A stretch of DNA of 64,000 nt from NCBI GenBank assembly GCA_963966185.1, contig CAWZYM010000384.1, positions 491,001 to 555,000 of the forward strand. Reading direction: 5' to 3'. Position 1 is the stretch's first letter; each line of letters begins with the position of its first letter. This DNA is from Rhabditoides inermis (taxonomy: Eukaryota; Nematoda; Chromadorea; Rhabditida; Rhabditidae). The notes below the pieces were generated by a model. That model ran no database searches, had not been told where the DNA came from, and was given only the letters and a program-made list of their open reading frames with translations. Below, piece after piece: positions 30,281-43,773 of this stretch. Both the position numbers and the translations under genes were made by a program.

Positions 30281-32230
30281 TTAATTAGTTCCGCGCCGCA
30301 GTTTCTGAATCATTCTCATAGATAATGACTTATGATCATATTTTGGCTTATCCGGGGATTTCGAATATCCCTTGGCTGTGTCTGATTCCTATGTTGCGTG
30401 GTGAATTAGGAAAATGAAATGTTTTGTTATGATTCATGCATTGGCAACAGAAACAGTCAGTATTTCGTGTGAATTTTACATATTCATCTGCGGTGAGATT
30501 TTTTGTATTTTTGAACATGCGATACATTGAAAATGGAATAGGTTATTAATCTGCGGTCGCTGGTGCGCATGAATGTAGGAGAGTGGGAGACGAGGGTCGC
30601 ACGATTTTGTGGCCTTGAGAGAGAACGGGAGAGCTAGACTAGATGTACTAGAAGTTCGATGCTCAATGTAGGCAGACGGCAATGAATATCAACTAGTTCC
30701 GTGTCGTCGCGTGTTTACTAGGTTTTATCTCACTTACTCTTTTTTGGCGTTTAAAACTGCTTTTCTCCGGTCTCGATGACTTTGTATGTGAACGTATGGG
30801 ATGGATGCGCCTGCCTCTATTCCTCTCTCAGACCATTTCTCGCATTGCTATGCATATGTAATGAAAGCAAGTGATCAACAAGGGAGAGAGGGCAAAGAGG
30901 GAGAGGAAAGAGAGAACCAGATATCGTGCGTCCGCGCCAAAAGAGAAACACTACTCTATGTCTTTAATTATTCTTCGAGTAGCCGACATCTGTTTTCTAT
31001 TCCTGTATCCTTTCCTCCTTTTATTTTGCCCACTAACTCTCTTGTCTATCTTCCTCCTACTCCCGATCCTTCATGTCTTTTACTCCACCCCCCCCCCCTT
31101 CTTCTGTCCATTCGTCGACTTTCCGAGTACATTGCCGGAGTCGAGAATTTCGTGACATTCGAATTGGAAGAAAGGATTGTGGAAGAGAAAAGTCTTTCTT
31201 TCTTCACTGTGCTCCCACCCATATGCCTATATTTCTCTTTATCTTCGTAGCTTCTTTTATGTGTCCCCTCTCATTCTAATGTGGGGTACTTCCCTATGCA
31301 TGGTACTCCGATTTTGTGTGACTTTTGGTTTCATATTTTTCTTCCGTTGTGTTTGACACAGTGTTTTCTATCAGTTTGGCGTGAAATGTGGTCGGTTCTC
31401 TATGAATCAACTATTTGGATCTGCATAACGAGTGCAAGCTTTTCACAGGATCGTTAGTTTTTTTGTGATTACTGTACGTTAACTATCATTACACGTATAA
31501 CGTATACACGTTCTCGTATTATGTATTCTGACGTTTCTCCTTCTTTCGATACGCAAAACTTCATCATTCATTGATTACCAACACGACTTTACTTGCGCCC
31601 TTAAACCTGTAAAACTGGCAGTTGTGTGAGGAAAGCAATTGCTAAAAGTGGCCGCAAATTTCTCTAACTCTTGCGCTCATAAAATACCGAGGGTGAAATG
31701 AAACGGCGTAAAAAGGAGCGAGAGCGTTCCAATCTGCCGTTTCCCCCATCGAGCCTCGTTAGCCGTCGAGCGTTCGCACAAAAACGTTGTCGTATGTATA
31801 TACAATATACAGTTTCGCTCTATTCAGCAGTCATTTGATATATCTCTGCATACAACTCTCGTGTCTCCCAACCAAAACAATGAGTGGAATGGGAATGAGA
31901 GATAGATAGAGACTAGCGCTAGCTTCCGATTTCACGGTTTATTCGCTATTTTGAAGTGTGTGTGTTTTTAATGATTTTCTATTTTCTCGTTTTTAGTGTG
32001 TTCAGCATGTTCAGCAAGTTTCGTATAGCCACTTCCTTCGTTGTGAAATGTTTCATTGGGGAAACCCATGTACCCATGCGGGCATCTTATGCAAATGACG
32101 CGTCTTTCTCTTCCCCCTCTGTCCCCTCCTCCCTCCCCCTTCACCCCTCTCTCCAGTCTTTTGTCCGCTCATGTTCACAAGGAGCAATGAATTGCAATAA
32201 TCCCTGTCTTTCAATAGTCTCTTCACCGTT

Positions 32231-32275
32231 GAAGAGAGAGAGAGAAAGAGAGAGAGAGGGAGGGAAAGAGACAGG
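32231..32275. repeat. GA-rich microsatellite
   Basis: An imperfect GA/GGGA tract in the gene-poor region, with no associated exon. Confidence 0.8.
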
Positions 32276-33040
32276 GCGAACGAGAGAGAAGAGGGTGCTC
32301 AGCTCCCGACCGATCCCATTTATGAGGCACATTTGCATTTTTGCTCCGCCTCTTTATATGCCACTAAAATTGTCGCTCTGTCGCAGTTTCGCTAGTTTCC
32401 TTTCCACCAATCACTCTCTTTGTGCGTCAGCCTGCACGCGATGCGCGCTAATATGGTTGGCGCATCAGCGGTGCACCTGGACACACATAGAGTGACGACG
32501 TGACGAGCTGATTTCATTTCCAGTCTCACTGGTGGGCGACATATGTACTCGAAGGCTCTGAAGCGGCGCGAGTGTTTCAATTTTTACACTTCACTCTGGC
32601 CGGTTTTTTCCCGGACCGATTTTCTTGAAGAGAGCCTTCTAGCTGTTTGGTGTGGTCTAGGCGAACTCAACGTTCACTCGATTAGCATTCGGTGTGCTTC
32701 CGTCATTTCGGCATTCCACCCTCTCCTCCTTTGATTCCAATCCACCGCGCGCTGTTTTTGTTTGTACCCGCTTTTGTGTTTTGTGACCGAAATACTTATT
32801 CAGCGATTCAGTGTGGCATTTAGAGTAATCAAATAATTGCGGTAATCAAATACGCCCCTATAGCAGTCCTTCCGTTTTTGTAGGCAGTGAACCCAGAGAG
32901 TGCAGAGAGACGAGAGTGAAGGTGAGAGAGTGTGATGAAACGAGAGGGCGTTCTCTGCGAGCAATGTAATTATTTCATTCTGGAATCGGTGGCTCCAGAG
33001 GAGGGGCTTTTATCTGGGTGAACTATCGCGAGACCGTTTG

Positions 33041-33041
<1 letters not shown>

Positions 33042-33083
<42 letters not shown>

Positions 33084-33122
33084 TCTCTCCCTCTCTTCCT
33101 CTCTCCCCCCCCCCTCTCTCTC
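33042..33122. repeat. (CT)n microsatellite with C run
   Basis: About 80 bp of CT repeat contain an internal C stretch, in intergenic DNA. Confidence 0.9.
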
Positions 33123-34471
33123 TGACTCACATTACATTACCATTTTCGAGGGGCAGCCTCCGATTTTTGACCTCTATTCGACCTCTTTCATTTTCGATCT
33201 CTGCATCCCCTCAACTGTCTGCCACATTGTTGACGGTGGTCTCTTGTAATTTGTATGAAAATTCGAGAGCATGTCTTCGTCAACGTTGTTTCGCAAAGCT
33301 ATCAAGTGACGCCTGTTGGAAGGAAAAAGAGAGCGAAAGAAGGAGAGAGAAGGAGAGGGAGAGAGAGTCTATTAGACAGCCATCAAGACATTTGGCTAGT
33401 AGATACATGGATGGATTAGGGGATGAAAAAAGACGGGACGAATGCGTTCTCGTGTTACACGCATTTGTCACTTCTTCCCCTTCTATCCACCTCCCTCCTT
33501 CTCTCTGTCTCCCTCTGTCTGCCTCCCTCTCTACCTCTTTCCACCCTCTTATTTGATTGATGTAGATTACTCGATAACGGCTTCAAGTGACACTATGACT
33601 CGCTTCCGGTGACTCTTTTACTTTTCCGAGTCGAGTTTCCCTGAGGTTTTGCTCAAATGAGATTCCACCAGGCGCGCTAATCGAATGGGCGTTCTGTCAT
33701 TTTCAGGCGCGTTTTGTTTCAGGAAGTCAATGCAGACTCACTTCTTTCTCTCATTCCTGTGAACGAGAGCTACTGTAGTAAACATGTCGACATCGGAATT
33801 CTCGTTTCACGATGCACGACATTCACATTCTCGCTAGGAATAGGAATGATTAGAAGATAGGGAGACGGCGATGAGACAGGGAGAGGGGAGAGAGAATGGC
33901 ATTTGCTAATATCGCTTGGATTAAGAGTGAAAGAGAAACAAAACTATTCTAAGCTGAGCAGTCCATTCGTGTTTTCTCGCTTTTACATTTCTTTCTCACT
34001 TGTTTTTACATACTATCGTATGCCTTATATTGTTTTTTGTTTAAAAGTCTATGGATCCGCAATTGAAAACTAATATTTTGAAAGATATATTTTTGGTACA
34101 TACTTTTCTCTCAATTTCTGCTGGGAAAAGCTGCGTAATTTTTCAGCTGTTTGATTTCCCAGGCGGCTCTCTCATTAGATTTATACGAGTATGTGTGAAT
34201 GTAACATGTATGGCTTCGTGAGATTTTGCAACGCCCACACACAACACATATTGTTCATTATTGATAGTCTGTTTTTGGCATACAAATCTCCAGCAAACGG
34301 CATGAAGTGTTTCAGTCCGGAAGTTCTCGGGACGATTTGTGTTTTTTTCGCTTGCCAGACGATGGAATCCTCTTTTTCACAGTACTTATCTCTGTGTCCG
34401 CGGATTTCATATATTTCCGTTGTCTATCTGATACTCGCAATAGTGTTTCGAGCCCGCTATGATGCGTGCAG

Positions 34472-34484
34472 CTCTCTCTCTCTT

Positions 34485-34530
<46 letters not shown>
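34472..34530. repeat. (CT)n microsatellite
   Basis: A CT tract ends about 250 bp upstream of the start codon of the small membrane-protein gene at 34781. It may lie in its promoter. Confidence 0.9.
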
Positions 34531-34532
<2 letters not shown>

Positions 34533-34780
34533 ACTCTCAACCACCAGTTCTTTCTGATATTTGCGTGTTTCGTCTGAAGAAAGGTACGAAACAGTTTTAT
34601 CGAAACTCGAAACGCGTTCCGAACACGAGACGGATATCATGTGCCGCGTCAATGTGTCGTGAATTCAAAATCCACAATCGTTTACGCTTCTTTACCTTAT
34701 CATCTTATCAAACATCTATTGCATATCTATCACGTGCTGCTATTTATATATTATAAATGATTATAATAATCATTTTGAGA

Positions 34781-35986
34781 ATGCTGTTGTCGGCGTCTCT
34801 CGTGGAGTCTGCTGCCGTGGGCTTCGCAGTCGCCGTACTCACTCTATTCGTACTCGCCTTCACTGTGGTATGTGCACACATCAATTACTGATTAATAGAT
34901 TATTGATTATAAAAAGGTTATTAACAATTACCTGTGTTACAGGTAGCTGTTGTTCTGGTGACGATCAGCAACAATTGCTGGACCGGCGGTGGTTGGTATA
35001 GCTTATATTGGTATAATATATTATTTTTATTTCGGTTTGGTAGCTTGTAGGATTCTTCATAGCGTATCAGATTAGCTTAACGTGCCATTTGTGTTGTGGA
35101 TTAAATATTACATTTTCGCAGACTGCAACGGATAAACAATTCTAAAACGCGTAACGGCATCCGAGCAAGATTTTGCATTAACAAGATAGTTGTTAATTCA
35201 TATCGATCCTGATAGGAATTCATGTTCTCATGTACTTATATTATCGAAGCTCCACTCTTTATTAGGCAGGAATGTATCGAGACATTCTTGTTATGGAAAA
35301 CAACGCTCACTATTGTATGTATCGAGGGAAAGAACTCTACGATATAATGTATTGTAAGTGCATGAGTATTAATTGAATTCAAACTAAATAAGTTGTTTAT
35401 GAAAAAAAGTATTGGCGTGAGAGAAGTGTCTTAAAAATGTCTAATACTTTCCTGTCTCTAACAGACAGCTTGAGAGAAGAGAGGAGAGAAGAGAGGCAAG
35501 AGAGGGGGTGGAACAGATGATGACGTGTTTCCATTGGCACTCGTGCGCTTCAATTGTACTTGGTGATCACAGCATACTATAACGTTCTCGAGAGCGACCC
35601 CAGAGATTTCAAGACACACAGAAACAATGTTAGACAAATTCGATTGGGTCAAAATTCAATTAGACGACAAACAATATGAATAGATGTCACTCACACACAT
35701 ATTCACCTATTAATATGAATATCTAGCTGTTTGTAGTTTGTAAATGAAACTAAAAATCTGTATCGATTCATTACAGATTCGGAATCGGACCCACTCGTTG
35801 AGGACCTTGCCGTATTCGATTCAGACGACGAAGAAGAAGTGAGTACAAAAATGTTTAAACCATTAGTTGTGTAATTTAGTTTTAATTATATTTTGTAATT
35901 TTCAGAAAATCTTCGATGCTCCGGACCGCGAGTGGGGAATCGACACTGTGCTCGGAAAGACTCCCGACACAGCTGATATCGTGTAG
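34781..35986 (+). CDS. small single-pass membrane protein with acidic tail, family not recognised
   Basis: Four exons join in phase: 34781-34867, 34943-34991, 35777-35838 and 35906-35986 (TAG 35984-35986). The product is about 92 residues. A short N-terminus leads into a long hydrophobic helix (AAVGFAVAVLTLFVLAFTVV and onward). Then come NNCWTGG, a strongly acidic stretch (FDSDDEEE), and a C-terminus TPDTADIV. The final hydrophobic residue with Asp at -2 could be a class III-like PDZ ligand; this is inference. Exon sequence is clearly more GC-rich than the introns, and all junctions are GT-AG. No homologue was recognised. Confidence 0.68.
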
Positions 35987-37832
35987 ACTGCTGTCTACTC
36001 TACAGTATACTCAACTCCATTTATTTCATTTGAAATGCTTATTTCACCATATTTACATATACTTCGATCTCGTATATCGCGTGATCTCTAATGAACCCAA
36101 CCTTTTTAGTTAGATGATTTCCCGATGATTTAACCATTTAACGTTCACATTTATGGGTACATATTGATTGTTATTTGTTTACATTCGCATTGTATTTCTC
36201 ATCCGAAAGACACAAAGGCGTTTTGAGAGATGTGATAAATCCGTTTCCGAAAGTCGCCGCCGGCTCTCAAAAATCAATGTTCGTCTCTCGTTTTTGTTTC
36301 GATCCGTCATTCGATTTGTTCGTTTTCTAAGGACCTTCGTTTCCTTTCTACGCATCTTTTTTCTCCCTTCGACCTCTGTTTGCCCCGAGGGTCCGTTTGT
36401 CTGTGCGCTCTCGCACTGGAGCACTCTCTCAATCCTCTCACCACCTGCCTCTCTGTTTTCCGCACGATCTCTCTCGTCTGTCCTGTCCTCTTTGTTCTCT
36501 CCGGCGACCGATGGAATTCCGAATTTCCCTCACAGACCTCACTGTTTTCTTCACAACTTTGCACCCACCTTTGCTTCACCCAACAACATTTGCTGTTTGA
36601 AACGCTATACTTTCCACAAAATGTTGTCTTATGTTGTACACTATTACTATCTAATATCCATTTTGGTTTTAATATTTCATCCAAAGCACATGAAGTCCAA
36701 CTATATCTATCTATTTTTTTTTCGGACGTTCAACATTGTTTGAGGAATCTCAATGTTTCCAAGCCCATAATATTACTGTATACCCACTCTACTCTCGTTG
36801 AATGAAATATGATTCATTATTTCTATTTATTGAACTCATATTTCATATTTTCAAAACTAATAGTTTGCAAATAAGATCACATCTATTCTTTCTCTCACGT
36901 TTTCACGTAATGCGGATATTTAGAAGGGACAAACAGTCCATTCTCTCTTTCCCACCTGTCAAATTGCGCGAATATATAGCAAACAAGGCGCTCACTCTTC
37001 CCCTCCTCTCTCTCCCTCTCTCTTTCTCTTTATCTCTCTCCGTCGTTTTCGCATTTTACAAACACGGATAGAGGAAGTGTGCGTTGCCTCGGGCTGTCAA
37101 GTCAAGAGACGGAGCGCACATTTTATGAACTCTCACTCGGACGTATTTCGAGTGTGCTGGAGTCTTTTTCGAGCTTCTGTCGACGGCTGCCATGGTTTTT
37201 GTATATTGGAAACACTTACACCCGTGTCTTACTGGCGGTTTCAATTTTGTACAAATACTTTCACAGTAATGTGATCCGCTAAATTGTGTCCGTTTTTAGT
37301 TTTACCGTCTTTTAGAAATAATGAAAGTTTTGGAATTTCTTTTAAAAAAATTGTCACAAAATCGTGTCTTAATGCTGAGTTCAGGTTGTTGTACAATGTC
37401 AAACATATATTCCTATGATTATAGTTATTGGCTTGCTTGCTTGATCTACATTACTACATTTGTGGTTGCGAATCGAAGTATTCATTAGTAGTATTCATCG
37501 AAACTATTCATCGAACAGTTTATTTCACGCTAATTGAATCGTCTCCCCGACACAATACTGTATCAATGTTTTGTATACATCATTTCATTACTTGGAAGCG
37601 GTCTTGATTCACACTCGTGTATAAATTAGCGCCTATACACGATGTCTATTATTAAAAAAGGTTTTGATTTAATTGTTCTCAATATCGCTATCGTTGTGGT
37701 AGAAGATTCTCTACCATGTTACATGTGTTCGGAAGTGAACTCGTTGACATTAGTCATTGATGAGTCGCTCGCTGGCATTTGTTGCTTTTGTGATTGATGT
37801 GAGTGAAGTAGTCCGTTCTCCCTTGCAGGTCC
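35987..37832. other. intergenic, no gene seen
   Basis: AT-rich sequence with a TC-rich stretch at 36380-36600 and a CT-rich stretch at 36990-37045. Open frames here are short, lack splice signals in phase, and look random. The CCTTGCAG just before 37833 suggests an untranslated first exon for the next gene. Confidence 0.5.
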
Positions 37833-39478
37833 ATGTCTCGCTGGGACGCCCTTCCGAACGCCAATGGCAACATATACCAGCGACCCACCAACAATCCCAC
37901 TATCTTTATGTGAGTTTTATATCATATAAAAAACTATATATGTACTTGTGTACCATTCTTTATATTACTTCTATATTCATGTATGTGCTGCTTTCGAGTC
38001 TCTGTCTCGCGCGAGAGTGTAGACTAGCAGCGTGCGGGGGAAGGGGACCATGCGAGAGACGCAGAGGAGCGTCGACCGGTCGGCTTTGCCTGGTAGTAAG
38101 AAGTGTGTGTGGTGGGTGGGAGGATGAGAAGGAAGCAGTCGCATTCCTTCCAGGGCTTCACTGCTGTCTATGTCGTTGCTTTTCAAGCTATGTATAGACA
38201 TTTTCATTTTCTGCAAAGATTCAGTAGCATTCGAAACACTATCCAACATATTTTCAGAAAATATTTCAAATTTTGTGATTTGAAATGATTTCTCATAGAC
38301 GCCAAGGAACCCATTTCGAGAGGAGAATATCAGCTCTTCTTGTATTTTCGTACTTTTGTGACAAGAGTTCAATGAATTGAAGCAGAACCAAATCGATTAC
38401 ACTCGCGAAACCACATAGACTTGAGGGTCCTCTTGACTCTCTCTCCCTTATCTCTCTCTCTCTCCCTCTCTCATCCCCCGAGGCATGCGCATGCTGTTTT
38501 GTTTGAACAGTGCTCCCGTTGGGATTAGTGCGGTGCGACCGATTTGTAGTGTTCGCTCGTGCCTACAAAGTGAATGTGTGTGTAGTGCATGACGAGTGCG
38601 CGTGTCAATTCTCACTACTATATGTGGCAGTAGTGCGCGCGAGAGTGTGGTGTATTGTCGATAGCTGTGATATCTTATGTGTCAGCGTTGTTTTCTCACC
38701 TACTCCTTCTGCAGGCTTAGCATGTTCTAGTGTCTGCCGTTTGCGCGCTCAGTGAGTCCTCAGTGTCCGGTTTCTGCTCCTTCTCCCCCCTCACTGCTCC
38801 TTCTCCACACTGCTCCGATCCGGTCCTGCCACACTCACTCGCACACTCGTTCCAACCATCACGCAGAGCAACCACGTGTATTCATGGATTGACGTCCCAG
38901 TATTGATTTATCGATTGTAATGTAGTTTAGTTAGTCACTCACACCGCTTATTAGTCACTGAGCAAATCGTCTCTTTTTTCTCATGGCTACCCACACAGTT
39001 GATCTCACACTGTGCTGTCACACTATTGTTTGCTATAAATGATGTATATTATGTTTTGTAGCAAAATTTTGCGTAGAGTATTGATTGATTTGTTGATTTT
39101 CAGGCAGAACGCTGCCGTCGACTCGTCCCCGGTTATGACGTCACTCACTGGCACGAACAACCAAGAGGTGACGTCGCTCTTTCGGTTTTGTAATTGAAAC
39201 TGACAGGGTTTTCTAATAAGTTTTGATTTTAGGTTTACCAGCACGGAACGATTGGCGACTTTGTGCGACAAGAGATCGAGGGTAAGGAGAGAAACAGAGG
39301 AAAAGAGATGGAGAAGGGGGATGAAGAGAGATCATTCTTCCCATTCCAGGCGCGCAGTCCGGATTCATTCGATGCGTCTACACAGCCAAGCACACAGCCA
39401 ACAACACTGTCACCCTCATGTGAGCATCTGCATCCACATCCATTCTCTCTCTCTCTCTCTCTCTCCCTCTCTCTCTCT

Positions 39479-39527
<49 letters not shown>

Positions 39528-40320
39528 TCTCTTCCTCTCTACCTCTTCTATTTTTTATCTCCTCATTTTTGCAGGTGTGAGAAGGCGGCGGGATGCTGCA
39601 AGGAAGGCTGCTGTCCCAAGGATCAGTTCTGGTCGGTTCTAAATTTAACTATCGATTAGCGATGTATTGATTGATTGTTCATTCTTCTACATATTCGCTT
39701 CATTTTTTCACGAATAAATGAATATAGAAGAAGTAATATCCGGATTATTCATTTATTGATTTATTGATTGTTTTATCGATTGATTGCAGGATGGCGGGTG
39801 TGTTCGTACTGCTCGCCTTCGTTCTCCTCGTATTCGTGGTGGGCACGGTGCTGATGATCGTGTGCTATCAGGTACGGTACATTGAAATAAGGGGGTACTC
39901 TACATACGCTGGGGTACTGTTGTACTGTAGGAACCGTAGGGGTATTGTAAGAAGCTGCTTTGTCTGTTTCATATAGAGATCGTATGCGATTATGCGATAT
40001 AATACATAATACAAGCTATTAATTGCCGATTATTGATGCGTGATTTCCTATTTCATTACCCAGAACATCTCCCATTAATATTTATTGACTGGGGTTAATT
40101 AATTGATTATTGATCGATGTTCAGAGGAGCAAGTCGCGACAGCGTCGCGAGGAGAAGGACGCCGCAGCCAACGCGGCCGCATACGACTACAACTACGCCA
40201 CCTCACAGGTATGATCATCGATTTAATGATTTGATAACTATTGATTTACCGTTTCTGTTTCAGGTGGGTATGCCAGCGACGCCGGGTGCGTACTCCTCCT
40301 ACGGTGGACCGACGTATTGA
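37833..40320 (+). CDS. single-pass membrane protein with di-cysteine ectodomain, family not recognised
   Basis: The start ATG 37833-37835 gives MSRWDALPNANGNIYQRPTN. Eight exons join in phase: from 37833, then about 39104, 39234, 39350, 39575, 39790, 40125 and 40264, ending TGA 40318-40320. The product is about 173 residues. There is no obvious signal peptide. A Cys motif (CEKAAGCCKEGCCPKD) directly precedes one long transmembrane helix (GVFVLLAFVLLVFVVGTVLM). A basic stop-transfer segment (RSKSRQRREEK) and a Tyr/Ala/Gly-rich tail ending GGPTY follow. Short membrane proteins with GCC..GCC next to the membrane are familiar in nematodes, but I cannot name the family. The first intron is about 1.2 kb. 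Confidence 0.75.
39442..39540. repeat. (CT)n microsatellite in polypyrimidine region of an intron
   Basis: About 100 bp of CT/TCTC lie just upstream of the acceptor of the GCC-motif exon, extending its polypyrimidine tract. Confidence 0.92.
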
Positions 40321-43114
40321 TCGGCGAATATCGATTGAATGATCACGATTATCGATTTTCTCCCCGCACGTTGACTGTATATAGCCGAGAGCCTCCGTAA
40401 ACTATTCACTTCACTCATTTGCGCGCCTTTTGTTTGTTGATCTACCTTATTAGACGCCCCCCCCCACTCCGAGAATCGATTGAAAGACTTGTGCTCAGTT
40501 ATTACACTGCTTGTAATAAAATGTTTGGAAAAGGTGAAACTACAACATAGTTACAAAAAGACAGATATGTGAGATTTTTTAGCTGTGAAACATTTTAAGT
40601 GATTCATCTAAGTAAAGGGTACGAAATACCATAAAGAGACGAAATTTCATGAACATCGAACAGTGAAAATCGTTTGAGTACACACACTACATTGTTACAA
40701 CTCTAATATTCCACATCAAAGGAAATCGACGTTTCTAACTCTGCTCGCAATTGTGCAACCACTACATTTGGTGTTGGCCTTTGGAGTGATCAAAAGAATG
40801 ATCAGCTTTTCGGCCTCCCAAAGTATCTGTGTGTGAATGAGTGGTTTGGCTCGGCAGTCGTAGTGTCGCGTGGTGCGCAATGTTCGCAGAGTGTGGAGTG
40901 TGTAATCGGTTGGCGGGAAGACGCCGCCACTTCCGCCTCCCCCTCTCGCTCCATGTGCACAGATGGGATGAATATTCTAGGTGTGGGATGAATGCGAGAG
41001 ATAGAAAGAGACATGAAACATGTTAGGTTAGTCTCGATTCCCGTCACAGTACCAACACGCAGTTATTTTGTTCAGGTATGTTTCCTTGGTGGGCCATCAT
41101 GTTATTGTCACAACTTTCAAGTTTTCTATAATATTTTATATATTCTAGATAGTACATACTAACACGAGGATCGGAAGGGATGACTAAGTACCTAACGAGT
41201 TCATGCACATCTTACGTTTACTTACTACTTACAAAATCGTCTCAACATGCTGAATTCGACGTGCCTATTGGCTATATGAGTTAGCACAGGAAGCTACGTC
41301 CAAACTAGTAGAAATATTTACCAGTACAATTTCGAAACACACACACGCACACTTGCCGCACGTTTGCTGCCCTCTTACCATGCGAGCACCGAATTGAACT
41401 CAGAGTACCGCAAGTTACTGAATTATTACACTTCCGCCTATAGCTACCATCTCACTTTTGTATCTGCCTCTCTCCCCTACCACCTCTCATTCGAAAACAC
41501 TTACCTAGCAGTTCACTAATGTAATACTAACTTGCCCAATTAACACTGAGGGCATTTTGACCTAGTCACTCGGATCACTGCCCTGCTTCTCTGCCCATCC
41601 TCTTCCGTCTGCGCTCTCGCCGCACCGTCGCCCTGACGACGCCGGCGACGACGTCGGTGCGCCCTCCGCATTCCGTACGCTCTCTCGCCGCCTTCGCGTG
41701 TGCGTCTCTCGTCTTGGCCCGCTCTCTCGCGGCTCGCGCTGGCTTCTCTGTGCCATGTGGCTGCCCGGCCGTATCAATGCCCCCTGGCTGTGCTCGCCCT
41801 CGAATTTTCACCTTCGACTCTCGAGACTGGTAGTCCAGATTATGTGTCGTTTCCGCATTTCCCATCGCGGTCCGCGCGTTTTCCGCGCGCGTCTTCCGCG
41901 CCTGTCCGCCTTCCTTTCTCATGCCCTATCCGACTATCCGGCTTAATCTCGCTGTGCTCTATCGCTCTCACCTAGACACAATATGTGATTATCCCGGCGT
42001 GCTATTCGCCTTTTATGGCTCCATTTCCACTCAAATGTGATTCACACACGCGTCGTTTGCATGCTATGTATATTTACATTTTCCATATGCCTACTTACAC
42101 GTACTACGTTACTACGTACAGCCCCTTCCACGCTGCTGATTAGATGGATGCATGCATTTGTGGGTGGTGATTACGACGAGGTGATTAGCTCTATCCCACG
42201 GCCCGAAGCAGTGATTATCGGGATGATAAGGGTGATGCATCGTCGAGTGTGCGAGAGCCGGATCATAGAGAAGCGTCGCGATGGTCTCGTGCGTCAAAAT
42301 ATCAACTCATTTCCCTCATCCCCTCCTCTCTCTCTTCCAGGACCACTCAATTGTGCGCAATTAGAAAATAGAAAGGAGAATGAGAGGGAGAAGGAGTGGT
42401 GGAGAGAGAAGGGAGGAGGAGAAGAAGAAGAAGAGAGAATGAGGTGGGCCCTAAATTGATAGGGCCCGCATCGCTCTAGGTGGAAGAGGCACCCACCCCC
42501 TATTTGTACTATTGCACTGCTGTTTCGCTCTGTCTCTCTTTTCTTCAATCGTACAGTGGTAGACTCACTCTTTTTCGCTCTAATCCCTCCTCTCTCTCTA
42601 TGCCCAGCGTCGATCGTCGATCGTCTCTCTCTCTCCCTCTCTCACTCCTCCATTACAAATTGATTACAATTATGCTCATTATTCTTGGATTCCTTGTGTG
42701 CGGTTCTCTTGTTGTTTTTCTGTTCGCCACTACTCTATCGATCTACTACTGTTCCAATCCCTCCACTTTGGAACGAAGCATTTGCATGTACGGATGTTGT
42801 GGTAGATTTGAAATCCGACCGCCAGTGCGCGCGTTCTCTTCTCTCCCCGTGGAAGGAAAGAAGACAGCAAAGTGAGGGGACTACATTGTGTCCTGAGGGG
42901 CAGTGCTCGATTGGTGTTTACGTGGGATATAGGGACATACACATACACAGATTGCATGTGTGCTCGCTTGCGTGTTATGACTCTCTTTCTCCCTCTCTTT
43001 CCCTCTTCCCTCTTCACTCTCTTCACGTGATTTTAGTGAATTGCCATTCACTCTCCATCTCTCACCCCTTCACAAACCACCATTCCCGATTTACTACTAT
43101 GAGAATGTGCTTCT

Positions 43115-43128
43115 CTCCTTCTCCCTCT

Positions 43129-43186
<58 letters not shown>
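43115..43186. repeat. (CT)n microsatellite
   Basis: Nearly pure CT tract of about 70 bp upstream of the eag gene. Confidence 0.92.
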
Positions 43187-43191
<5 letters not shown>

Positions 43192-43719
43192 GGTCAGTCC
43201 GATCGATCTCAGTGTCCCCGGGTGCGTAGTGTTTTCTCGTGCGGTCATCACATAGTGCACTGAACGATGATTTTATGCCCGCTTGTCTACAATGGATGTG
43301 TCTTATTTGATGATTCTCTCTAACTAGCTTCCTCAATATTTTCATTCGGAACTACGCATATAGCATCTTTCTGTCCACGGATCCATTTTGATATGTAAAT
43401 GTAAATGTCGTGTTTCGCCACTCTACAGTAGTGAGTGAGTCAATGCGAGTTCCATGCGCCAACCAACAACGCGCATTTTCGAGTGCTGTTTTGGCGGTCT
43501 GTCCCCCCTCCCCCCTGCTTCTCTTGTCGCTTGTTCCCGGTATATTTATTCATAACTGCTGCCGGTTGTCCGGCATTCCACTCTCACACACTACGATGCT
43601 ATTGTATTCTGGTTACTCTGTCAATGCCAATCATCACTTGTACTTCCCGATCTACTCTTTTATTACCGATCAAGCTTCGAAGGCACACGATTTCTTGCTC
43701 TTTTGGCGAGTGCGCGATT

Positions 43720-43720
<1 letters not shown>

Positions 43721-43770
<50 letters not shown>
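43721..43770. repeat. (CT)n microsatellite
   Basis: Pure CT tract of about 50 bp, followed directly by a GCCGCGCGCGCGG CpG run. Confidence 0.92.

Positions 43771-43773
<3 letters not shown>

Larger units (their letters stand above)
28749..34780. other. 6-kb gene-poor intergenic region
   Basis: It starts with the dynein intermediate chain 3' flank and ends at a small membrane-protein gene. No spliceable coding frame was found. It contains a TTAA-flanked MITE (29919-30280), short GA and CT tracts, and a CpG-richer patch near 31660-31800 that could be a promoter. Confidence 0.55.

Noticed and set aside
30801..31250. 150-codon plus-strand frame in the gene-poor region
   Set aside because: Ser/Leu/Pro-rich low-complexity product from CT-rich DNA; no splice signals in phase and no family resemblance.
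41575..41922. 115-codon minus-strand Arg/Ala-rich frame
   Set aside because: Composition follows the local CpG bias, with no domain recognised; reported only as a CpG-rich stretch.
43048..43345. Charged Glu-Arg repeat frames over the (CT)n tracts, here and elsewhere
   Set aside because: They are translations of microsatellites with no start context or splice support.
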